64,000 nucleotides of DNA from Ovis canadensis (taxonomy: Eukaryota > Chordata > Mammalia > Artiodactyla > Bovidae): NCBI RefSeq assembly GCF_042477335.2, contig NC_091727.1, positions 127,007,501 through 127,071,500 of the forward strand, given 5' to 3'. How positions within the stretch are numbered: the first letter of the stretch is position 1; each line of letters starts with the position of its first letter. The notes beneath the pieces are model-generated. The model was not told the origin of the DNA, did no database searches, and worked only from the letters and a program-made list of their open reading frames with translations. Positions 57,077 to 64,000 of the stretch are shown here, one piece after another. Position numbers and translations under genes: made by a program.

Positions 57077-57086
57077 GTCACGTGAC
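57077..57086. promoter_or_regulatory. E-box palindrome GTCACGTGAC
   Basis: Perfect 10-bp palindrome with a CACGTG core at 57079-57084, the USF/MITF/MYC-type E-box. It lies 93 bp upstream of the TATA box, a normal place for a proximal promoter element. Activity is inferred. Confidence 0.55.
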
Positions 57087-57123
57087 ATGGGCTGCCATAG
57101 TAACAGGCCCCCCTGCCTTGCAT

Positions 57124-57130
57124 CCAATCA
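57124..57130 (+). promoter_or_regulatory. CCAAT box (NF-Y type)
   Basis: CCAATCA 46 bp upstream of the TATA box. NF-Y-type CCAAT boxes are usual in histone promoters. Confidence 0.65.
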
Positions 57131-57147
57131 GAGATGGACAGTGTCTG

Positions 57148-57155
57148 TGACGTCA
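57148..57155. promoter_or_regulatory. CRE, TGACGTCA
   Basis: Perfect palindromic cAMP-response element between the CCAAT and TATA boxes. In haploid germ cells such sites are classically bound by CREM; this fits a testis histone variant (inference). Confidence 0.7.
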
Positions 57156-57169
57156 GGGAAAGCCGGGCC

Positions 57170-57176
57170 TATAAAT
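57170..57176 (+). promoter_or_regulatory. TATA box TATAAAT
   Basis: 53 bp upstream of the start codon, which predicts transcription from about 57200 and a 5' UTR of only about 20-25 nt. An in-frame TAA at 57172-57174 falls in this box and closes the reading frame upstream. Confidence 0.75.
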
Positions 57177-57185
57177 TCGACCAAC

Positions 57186-57199
57186 GGCCGTCAACGGCC
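57186..57199. promoter_or_regulatory. Interrupted palindrome at expected start site
   Basis: GGCCGT-CA-ACGGCC, perfect 6-bp arms with a 2-base centre, 16-29 bp after the start of the TATA box. It could be an initiator-proximal protein site or coincidence. Confidence 0.4.
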
Positions 57200-57222
57200 T
57201 CACTGTTCTTCTGGGCTGCGCT

Positions 57223-57723
57223 ATGGAGAATGGTGGCTCTACCATGTCTGCACCATCCTCTGACAGCCATGAGGAAGACGTGATCATCATAGAAACCAGC
57301 ACCTCCGAAACTGAGCCCTCTGAAATGGAGATGGCGAAAGCCGAGACCTCCAAACCAGAGCCGTATGATGCGGAACCAAGAAAGGCAAAGCAGAAGACAG
57401 CTAAGGGCCGCCGTTGCCGTCGCCGCCGCTGCCGTCAGGGCAATTTCTCAAGCTTTGCTACCTATTTCCCTAGGGTGCTGAAGCAAGTACATACAGGCCT
57501 GAGTCTTTCCCGTGAGTCCGTGAACGTCCTGGATTCGTTTGTGAAAGATATGTTCGAGCGGATTGCCGAAGAGGCCGGGCACCTGGCCCACATCAACAAG
57601 CGCTGCACCATCATGACCGAAGACATCCAGACAGCCGTGCGTCTTCTGTTGCCTGGGGAGCTCGGCAAGTACGCCGTGTCCGAGGCCACCAAGTCGGTCA
57701 TCAGATACCACACCTGCAGATGA
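57223..57723 (+). CDS. H2BW1: Histone H2B variant, H2B.W (H2BFWT/H2BFM) type
   Basis: A 166-residue, intronless H2B variant that would pair with H2A in sperm-lineage nucleosomes. Residues 1-61 are an acidic tail (EEDVIII then ETSTSETEPSEMEM), 62-72 a Cys/Arg block (GRRCRRRRCRQ), and 75-166 the histone fold (FATYFPRVLKQVH, LSLSRESVNVLDSFVKDMFE, IQTAVRLLLPGELGKYAV). The LSLSRE pattern is typical of H2B.W and not of canonical H2B. From about residue 85 the protein aligns without gaps to canonical H2B with an offset of 41 and ends at the same point; canonical H2B has 125 residues. Acidic-patch Glu146 and Glu154 (E105 and E113) are kept; ubiquitinated K120 is Arg161. The start is the first ATG after an in-frame stop at 57172, with G at -3 and +4. 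H2B.W genes are X-linked and testis-specific. The split between H2BW1 and H2BW2 orthology is unresolved. Confidence 0.93.
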   Translation: MENGGSTMSAPSSDSHEEDVIIIETSTSETEPSEMEMAKAETSKPEPYDAEPRKAKQKTAKGRRCRRRRCRQGNFSSFATYFPRVLKQVHTGLSLSRESVNVLDSFVKDMFERIAEEAGHLAHINKRCTIMTEDIQTAVRLLLPGELGKYAVSEATKSVIRYHTCR

Positions 57724-57760
57724 ACTGCCCCAGGACTGTCTGACCATCGCAAACCAGACT

Positions 57761-57781
57761 TAAGGGTTCTCCCCTTAGGCC
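57761..57781 (+). terminator. Possible decayed histone 3' stem-loop
   Basis: 38 nt after the stop codon, TAAGGG and CCCTTA (57761-57766, 57772-57777) can pair around a 5-base loop. Alternatively, GGTTCT-CCCC-TTAGGCC (57765-57781) has the layout of the histone mRNA stem-loop but with mispairs. A purine-rich AAAGAAAA follows at 57813-57820, where a histone downstream element would lie. Neither form matches the canonical consensus. Confidence 0.4.
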
Positions 57782-57821
57782 CTACATTTAATCTTTAAAA
57801 CATTTCTACCCCAAAGAAAAC

Positions 57822-57827
57822 ATTAAA
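57822..57827 (+). terminator. Poly(A) signal variant ATTAAA
   Basis: ATTAAA 99 nt after the stop codon, the commonest variant of AATAAA. It offers a polyadenylated 3' end if the stem-loop is not used; T-rich or GT-rich sequence follows (TGTGTCGGTTGTGTCATTTG). Confidence 0.55.
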
Positions 57828-58090
57828 AACCTCATTAACTTTGCTTCAATATGTGTCGGTTGTGTCATTTGTTCGATGGAAAATCGTGTCCTTTTTTCTT
57901 AACATATTGCAACTCGTCACTTTCCTAAATGGTAATTTCTATTAGCGGTTTCTCTGTGATTTTAGGGATCTTTATGGTCAAAATTCTTTCCCTAAAAGTT
58001 TCATTGGCCTTCTCCATTTTCATCCTCCCATCTATATTTAGGTATCATCCAGAGATTTTTATATGGGTATAGCAACTGATAAAAAACAGT
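57828..58090. other. Intergenic, downstream of the histone gene
   Basis: No repeat or gene recognised; contains the probable cleavage region. Confidence 0.45.
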
Positions 58091-58318
58091 GTGGTCTTCC
58101 CAGGTGGCTCACCAGTAAAGAATCTGCCTGCAATGCGGGAGTCGCAGGAGAGGCAGGTTCCATCCCTGGGTCATAAAGATCCCCGGGAGGAGGGCATGGC
58201 AACCCTCTCCAGTATTCTTTCCTGGAGAATCCCATGGAGAGAGGACCCTGGTGGGCTACAGTCCATAGGGTCTGTGAAGAGTCGAGCACCACTGAAGCAA
58301 GGTGGCACGCAGGCTCAC
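58091..58318 (+). mobile_element. Bov-tA-type SINE
   Basis: GTCTTCCCAGGTGGCTCACC head, CCCGGGAGGAGGGCATGGCA body, and tail AGTCGAGCACCACTGAAGC. Complete. Confidence 0.88.
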
Positions 58319-58323
58319 AAAGA

Positions 58324-58326
<3 letters not shown>

Positions 58327-58366
<40 letters not shown>
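58327..58366. repeat. (GT)17 microsatellite with GC end
   Basis: Perfect GT run at 58327-58360 followed by GCGCGC. It lies between two oppositely oriented SINEs and is a likely Z-DNA-prone and length-variable tract. Confidence 0.96.
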
Positions 58367-58568
58367 TTGCGCTCAGTCACTCAGTCATGTCCAACTCTTT
58401 CTGACCCCATAGACAGGAGCCCGCCAGGCTCCTATCTCTTTGAAAGTTTCCAAGCAAGAATACTGAACTGGGTTGTCATTTCCTACTCCAGGGGATCTTT
58501 CTGACCAAGGGATAGAAGCTGTGTCTCTTTCGTCTCCTGCATTGCAGATTCTTGACCACTGCACCAGC
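58367..58568 (-). mobile_element. Bov-tA-type SINE, diverged
   Basis: GCTCAGTCACTCAGTCATGT to TTGACCACTGCACCAGCA. The head region has small indels. Confidence 0.83.
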
Positions 58569-59058
58569 AGTAGCAGATATAAGAATCACATTCCCCATTC
58601 TATTATTTCAATCCCAATTCACTTCCATGTGTAAAATAGGACTCAAACACAGTGTAAAATAAGAAAACTCTAAATTTCTGGAATCAAGCACCATACCTTC
58701 TGAAATTACCTTATCCAGATTTCTCTGATCCTATTTTTTGTTTGCAACCTAGAACATTTTGCTTTAAAAAAAAAAGAAAGAAACAAAAATCCTGACTGAA
58801 TTGCAAACTTGCAGGGATGATGGGATAGTCCAGTGACAGAGAATGTAGCCACAGTCTCCACAGTAGCAGCCAATGAGGGACTGGTAGCCCATGACCCAAA
58901 GCAACTGGCCAAATGTATAGTGGAGTGAGAAGAGATGAACAAATAAGAACCTTCCTGTGACACTCAGCCTAGAGATGGAGAGGGAACATGGGGTGATAGT
59001 TTTCCTGATGTTTTTCCATTCAAGCACCTGCTTTTAACCATGGCGATTTAAGTACAGG
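58569..59058. other. Intergenic, nothing recognised
   Basis: No gene or repeat assigned; A run at about 58766-58775. Confidence 0.4.
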
Positions 59059-59073
59059 CATCCATTTCTTGGG

Positions 59074-59292
59074 GCTTCCCAGGTGGTGCTAGTGGTAAAG
59101 AACCTGCCTTCTTATGTGGGAAACCTAAGAGCCATGGATTCAATCCCTGGAGTGGGAAGATGCCCTGGAGAAAGGCATGGCAACCCACTCCAGTATTCTT
59201 GCTGGAAAGTCCCATGGACAGAGGAGCCTAGCAGGTTACAATCCATAGGGTCTCAAAGAGTCAGACATGACTGAAGCAGCTTAGCATGCACA
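59074..59292 (+). mobile_element. Bov-tA-type SINE, first of a same-site pair
   Basis: GCTTCCCAGGTGGTGCTAGT to CTTAGCATGCACA. Flanked by identical CATCCATTTCTTGGG at 59059-59073 and 59293-59307. Confidence 0.94.
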
Positions 59293-59307
59293 CATCCATT
59301 TCTTGGG

Positions 59308-59530
59308 TCTTCCCGGGTGGTGCCGGTAGTAAAGACCCTGCCTGCAATGCAGGAGACACAGGAGACCCAGGTTCTGTCCCTAGATGGAGAAGGTTCCCTG
59401 GAGGAGGGCATGGAACCCCCTCCAGTATTCTTTCCTGGATAATTCCCAGGGACAGAGGAGCCTGGTGGGCCACAGTTCATAGGGCCACAAAGAGCGGGAC
59501 AAAACTGAAGAGACTTAGCGCACATGCATG
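59308..59530 (+). mobile_element. Bov-tA-type SINE, second of a same-site pair
   Basis: TCTTCCCGGGTGGTGCCGGT to CTTAGCGCACATGCATG. Flanked by CATCCATTTCTTGGG (59293-59307) and CATCCACTTCTTG (59531-59543). Confidence 0.93.
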
Positions 59531-59543
59531 CATCCACTTCTTG

Positions 59544-59791
59544 TTGTGGGACATGCCTCTAGCTCCTTGCATCAAAATAAGAAGGAAGAGGATGTTCAGC
59601 AGTTAAGAGAAATAAGATGACTTCTTCTTCCACCTCAAGTATTTGACTGCTATTGCTTATGATAGTATTTACTGAATTTAATGTCCATGTGTTTTCTTCT
59701 TGGTGCACTGACATTTTTATTTCTATAAGTATATTGCTGAATTTCAAACTAGTTGGTGATTTTCCTATTCCTTTTATTTTTGTTTGAGATA
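59544..59791. other. Intergenic, nothing recognised
   Basis: No gene or repeat assigned. Confidence 0.4.
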
Positions 59792-60105
59792 TTTATTTTT
59801 TTAATTAATTTTTTATTATTGCTTTACAGAATTTTGCTGTTTTCTGTCAAACCTCAACATGAATCAGCCTAGGGTATACATATATCCCCTCCCTTTTGGA
59901 ACTCTGTCCCCATCCCACCCCTCTAGGTTGATACATAGCCCCTGTTTGAGTTTCCTGAGCCATACAGCAAATTCCCGTGGCTATCTATTTTACATATGGT
60001 AATATAAATTTCCATGTTACTCCTTCCTTGCATCTCACCCTCTCCTCCCCTTTCCCTCTGTCCATAATTCTATTCTCCTATTTCTTTTTTAAAAGATTGA
60101 TTTCA
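59792..60105 (-). mobile_element. L1 3' UTR fragment
   Basis: AATTAATTTTTTATTATTGC, CAACATGAATCAGCCTAGGG, AACTCTGTCCCCATCCCACC and TTTTACATATGGTAATATAA are antisense bovine-type L1 3' UTR landmarks of an older subfamily than the one at 52131. Confidence 0.78.
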
Positions 60106-60204
60106 AGGTTACTGCATCCTTGGAGAGAGAAAATACTCTGCGATTTCAGTCCTTTTTAATTTAGAACTTAATATTTCATTATATTTTAAACCATTCATTT
60201 TGAA

Positions 60205-60372
60205 CTTTAAGCAACAAGGATATGCTGTACAGCACAGAGAAATATACCAATTATCTAATAATAAATGTAAACAGAGTATAATATATAAAACAACTGAAGC
60301 ACTATGTTGTAAACCTGAACAAATATAATATTGCAACTCATGAATATATCCATAAAAAATTTTAAAGTTAAA
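60205..60372 (+). mobile_element. L1 extreme 3' end
   Basis: GGATATGCTGTACAGCACAG, AGAAATATACCAATTATCTA, AAGCACTATGTTGTAAACCT and AATATAATATTGCAACTCAT, then an A-rich tail. Confidence 0.75.
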
Positions 60373-60852
60373 AAAGAATTTATCAGTACCACTGTTATTG
60401 GATGTAGAAATCTGTGAAGGATTTGACTCTCCGCAAAACAATGAGAGATAAGCTAAGAGGATCTACAAAATTCCAACCTCTTGACCCCAGCTATAGTGCT
60501 TTCTTTAGGTCAGTCATGACAGAGTTTGGTAAGTTCTAAATTATTTTCCTAGCAATTTCATTTCCCAGTTTATTCTTATTCTCCCAAAGTGTACTATGGA
60601 GTTCTTCAGAAGCAGTTTATGTGTGATATGCAATAGATAGAGTGAAGAAACCGATACACCCATCCACTACCTCTAGTATACTTTCCCCATGTATTCCAGT
60701 TCATTTACATATTTTCCACATATCCTAGTTAATCAAACATTTAAATATATAAATGAGGACTGATATATAGTACAGAACTGGCAAAACAAAAATTTCACAC
60801 ACATTTCAATTTTCTAATTTCCTGGTTTTTTAAACTTTTAAAACATTCATAC
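60373..60852. other. Intergenic, nothing recognised
   Basis: AT-rich; no gene or repeat assigned. Confidence 0.4.
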
Positions 60853-62113
60853 AGGAGAACAAGATGGCAGAGGAATAGGTGGACGTGGAGTACATCTCTC
60901 TCCATGGATACATCAGGAATACACCTTCAGACACAGAAGTGCATGCAGAACACCAGCTGACAGTGGACAGGAGTCATGGACCAGCAGAAAATAATATACA
61001 GACCCACCCAAACCTTGGTAGGATGAAGGAACTAGGGGCAAAAACAGGAGTGTTAGTAGGACTGGACCTGCCCTCGGCAGGTGGGGGAACTGAAGCAGGG
61101 GTCCGATCCCCACATCAGGGCAATTGTCTGAGTCAGAGGAGAAGCATTTAAGGCTGAGAGTGAAACAGCTGATCTGTGGCAGTCTAAATGGAATGAGAAT
61201 CAGACAGTCCTTGCAACCATACATACCCAAGACAGGGATGCAGATCCCCTGGAAGGTGCAGCAGCTGGTAGCTGGAGTTTAGGGATTGTGGAGCAATCCC
61301 AAAGTGAGGGCTGCTGTAACTGTGGAGAGACTTATCAAGGGGATGTGAGGAAGGAGACTGTGGTGGGAAATGCCTGTGGAGGAAAGCCAGGCAGCCATGG
61401 AAGCTAGGCGATACTGCTGAGTCACGTTTGGGGATGGAGCCATCACCATAGCCTCTCTCCCCACAGTGCCAGCATTGGCAGCTGAACAATAGAGAGGCTG
61501 GCCCAGCAAGCACCTGGCGCACTGAACTACAGAGTAGGACCCCACCCAGGGTGCCCCTTTAAGTGCCTGATGTGCCAATGTAGAGTAGAACTCCAGCCAG
61601 GGGGGCCCCTATATGTGCCTGATGTGCCAAACAACAGAGAAGGTCCCCAGGCAAGGAAGCCCTCTACGTGCCTAAATAGGTGGAGCTATGGAGACAGACT
61701 GGCCAAAGAGGCCTTCTGATCGCCAGCTACAAGAGGCTTGAGAAGAACTCTGATGGGGCCACAACTCCTGTGGTGGAGGCAGTCCATGTCCCTGCACACT
61801 TGGTGCTGCCAGGGTCCCCGCAAGCCAAGCAGCTGTGCCACCTTCACCCTCAAGTCTCACTGGGGCAGAGCTGCCACAGGCAAAAAAAGTCTTGTGCCTC
61901 TGCATGCAGGGTCGCTTTGGCAGTGTCCTACTCTTTCCGACCCTGGAGACAGTGGCCTGCCAGGCTTCTCTGTCAGGGAGCAGGGTTCTCCAGGCAAGAA
62001 TACAGGAGCGTGTTGGCCAATACTGGTTTCCATGACTGCAGCACAGGAGCGGCCCTGAGGAGATACCCCACGTCCAAGGGCAGAGAAGCCCCAGCAAGAT
62101 GGTAGGAGGGGCG
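60853..62113 (+). mobile_element. L1-type 5' UTR region grading into BovB-type 5' sequence
   Basis: Begins GGAGAACAAGATGGCAGAGG, the usual start of ruminant L1, then GGACGTGGAGTACATCTCTC and CATCAGGAATACACCTTCAG. From about 61780 the sequence (CTTGGTGCTGCCAGGGTCCC, GCCTGCCAGGCTTCTCTGTC, AGATACCCCACGTCCAAGGG) looks like ruminant LINE 5' leader containing a short SINE-like patch. GC-rich and non-coding; long frames on both strands are chance products. The exact boundary between families is not determinable by eye. Confidence 0.7.
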
Positions 62114-62609
62114 AATTCACGTTTAGAATCACACTCCATCTCCACCAGAGACACTCAGAGGGCTCAAACAAACCTTGTGTGCACCAGGACCCAGAGATCC
62201 CACAGAGACTGAGACAGAACTGGGTTTGAGTGTCTCCTGTGGAGGTACAGGTCAGCAATGGACTGCCACAGGGGCAGGGGCCCTGGATGCAGAAGACTTG
62301 GGTATGGCATAAGCCCTCTTGGAGGAGGTCACCATTAATCCCACCATAGAGCTGCCAGAACTTACAAAGGACTAGGAAATAAACTCTTGGAGGACACAAA
62401 CAGAACGTTGTGTGCACCATGACCCAGGAAAAAGGAGCAGTGACCCCCACAAGAGACCAACCCAGACTTGTCTGGGAGTGTCCAGGAGTCTCCAGCAGAG
62501 GTGTGGGTTGGTGGTGGCCTGCTGCAGGGTTGGGGGCACTGAGTGTAGCAGTGCATGCATGGGGCCTTTTGAAGGAGGTCGCCATTATCTTCATTACCTC
62601 CACCATAGT
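62114..62609. repeat. 0.5-kb unit U, copy 2
   Basis: From TTCACGTTTAGAATCACACT to CTCCACCATAGTTT. Near-identical to 50034-50553 and followed by the same antisense BovB at the same base. Confidence 0.87.
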
Positions 62610-63240
62610 TTCAGTTCAGTTCAGTCACTCAGTTGTGTCCAACTCTTTGTGACCCCATGAATCACAGCATGCCAGGCCTCCCTGTCCATCACCAACTCCC
62701 GGAGTTCACTCAGACTCATGTCCATCGGGTCGGTGATGCCATCCAGCCATCTCATCCTCTGTCATCCCCTTCTCCTCCTGCCCCCAATCCCTCCCAGCAT
62801 CAGGGTCTTTTCCAATGAGTCAACTCTTCACATGAGGTGGCCAAAGTATTGGAGTTTCAGCTGCAGCATCAGTCCTTCCAATGAACACCCAGGACTGATC
62901 TCCTCTAGGATGGACTGGTTGGATCTCCTTGCAGTCCAAGGGACTCTCAAGAGTCTTCTCCAACACCACAGTTCAAAAGCATCAATTCTTCAGTGCTCAG
63001 CTTTCTGCACAGTCCAACTCTCACATCCATACATGACCACTGGAAAAACTAAAGCCTTGACTAGATGGACCTTTGTTGGCAAAGTGATATCTCTGCTTTT
63101 GAATATTCTCTCTAGGTTGGTCATAACTTTCCTTCCAAGGAGTAAGCATCTTTTAATATCATGGCTGCAATCACCATCTGCAGTAATTTTGGAGCCCCCC
63201 AAAATAAAAGTCTGCTACTGTTTCCACTGATGGGACCAAA
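62610..63240 (-). mobile_element. BovB 3' part, antisense, joined to unit U
   Basis: CAGTTCAGTTCAGTCACTCA directly after unit U, then GGTCGGTGATGCCATCCAGC, GTTTCAGCTGCAGCATCAGT and CTTCCAAGGAGTAAGCATCT, ending near TTTCCACTGATGGGACCAAA after a 26-bp internal deletion relative to the other copies. It shares the CAGCTGCAGCATC and CTCCTCTAGGATGG variants with the copy at 50554. Confidence 0.9.
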
Positions 63241-64000
63241 TGCCATAAATAACAGGGAGGGAACACAGCTCCACCGATCAACAGAAAATTGGATTAAAGA
63301 TTTACTGAGCATGGCTCCTCCCATCAGAACAAGACCCAGTTTCCCCCTCAGTCAGTCTCTCCCATCAGGAAGCTTCCATAAGTCTCTTATCCTTCTCCAT
63401 CAGAGGGCAGACAGACTGAAAACCACAATCACAGGAAACTAACCAATCTGATCAAATGGACCACAGCCTTGTCTAACTCAATGAAACTATGAGCCATGCT
63501 GTGTAGGACCATCCAAGACAGGCGGGTCATGGTGGAGAGTTCTGACAAAATGTGACCCACTGGAGAATGGAATGGCAAACCACTTCAGTATTCTTGCCTT
63601 GAGAACCCCATGAACAGTGTGAAAAGGCAAAAAGATAGGACACTGAAAGATGAACTCCCCAGGTCAGTAGGTGCCCAAAATGCACTGGAGATCAGTGGAG
63701 AAATAACTCCAGAAAGAATGAAGGGATGGAGCCAGAGCAAAAACAATACCCAGCTGTGGATGTGACTGGTGATAGAAGCAAAGTCCGATGCTGTAAAGAG
63801 CAATATCACATAGGAACCTGAAATGTTAGGTCCATGAATCAAGGCAAATTGGAAGTGGTCAAACAGGAGATGGCAAGAGTGAACATAGACATTTTAGGAA
63901 TCAGCAAACTAAGATGGACTGGAATGGGTGAATTTAACTCAGATGACCATTATATCTACTACTGTGGGCAGGAATCCCTTAGAAGAAATGGAGTAGCCCT
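63241..64000 (+). mobile_element. BovB LINE 5' UTR and start of endonuclease, runs off the window
   Basis: ACAGGGAGGGAACACAGCTC, GGGTCATGGTGGAGAGTTCT, CACTTCAGTATTCTTGCCTT, then the start of the BovB polyprotein: VRSMNQGKLEVVKQEMARVN, DILGISKLRWTGMGEFNSDD. This is the APE-type endonuclease. A TGA replaces the expected Trp codon just before NVRSMNQ (about 63817-63819), and the expected catalytic Glu of the ISELKW-type motif is Lys (AAA, 63906-63908), so the copy is inactive as it stands. Confidence 0.9.

Noticed and set aside
61857..62606. 249-codon minus-strand frame, the longest in the window, with a near-copy at 50083-50550
   Set aside because: It lies across LINE leader sequence (unit U), on the strand opposite to LINE coding, has no domain, and its conservation between copies is explained by DNA-level identity of the repeat.
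1..64000. CRISPR array, operon or prokaryotic defence system
   Set aside because: Repeat content, intergenic length and the histone variant show mammalian nuclear DNA; no regularly spaced direct repeats with unique spacers were found.

Overview
This window is non-coding mammalian DNA from a bovid (cattle, sheep, goat or a close relative). The evidence is its repeat content: at least ten pieces of the ruminant RTE LINE BovB, about thirty Bov-tA-type SINEs derived from tRNA-Glu, one CHR-type SINE, and young L1 pieces of the bovine type. Older mammalian repeats (L2, MIR, MaLR LTRs, hAT and mariner MITEs, old L1) fill part of the rest. There are no bacterial-style operons, no CRISPR array, and no rRNA or stand-alone tRNA gene that I can see.

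The only convincing cellular protein-coding gene is an intronless histone H2B variant of the H2B.W (H2BFWT/H2BFM) class at 57223-57723 (+). This family is testis-specific and X-linked in eutherians, so the window is probably X-chromosomal (inference). It has a compact promoter: an E-box palindrome, a CCAAT box, a CRE, a TATA box and an interrupted palindrome at the expected start site. Its protein has a long acidic tail, a Cys/Arg-rich block, a complete histone fold, and Arg where canonical H2B has the ubiquitinated Lys120.

Layout. 0-15 kb: mostly unassigned sequence with SINEs, L2 and MIR. 15-18 kb: old L1 followed by a 1.85-kb BovB. 18-24 kb: MaLR LTR, L2, MIR and an 80-bp mariner MITE. 24-28 kb: BovB, an old L1 5' region broken by two SINEs, and a (TA)n microsatellite. 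28-38 kb: SINE pairs, MER5-like and MLT1-like elements, and a 345-bp local duplication in which one copy carries a SINE and the other is the empty site. 38-42 kb: three BovB fragments, one with a clear target-site duplication. 42-48 kb: sparse, with old L1 and MIR. 48-54 kb: two antisense BovB elements joined by a 0.5-kb unit, then an antisense L1 and an MLT1 LTR split by BovB. 54-58 kb: L1, a SINE, then the histone gene. 58-60.5 kb: SINE pairs and L1 ends. 60.8-64 kb: a composite of an L1-type 5' region, a second copy of the 0.5-kb unit with the same antisense BovB junction, and the 5' part of a sense BovB that runs off the window.

The strongest observations are the divergent H2B.W protein and its promoter, the paralogous empty SINE site, the repeated composite BovB junction, and SINE pairs flanked by three copies of one target sequence. 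Repeat boundaries are by eye and usually good to about 5-30 bases; family names come from recognition, not from a database search.
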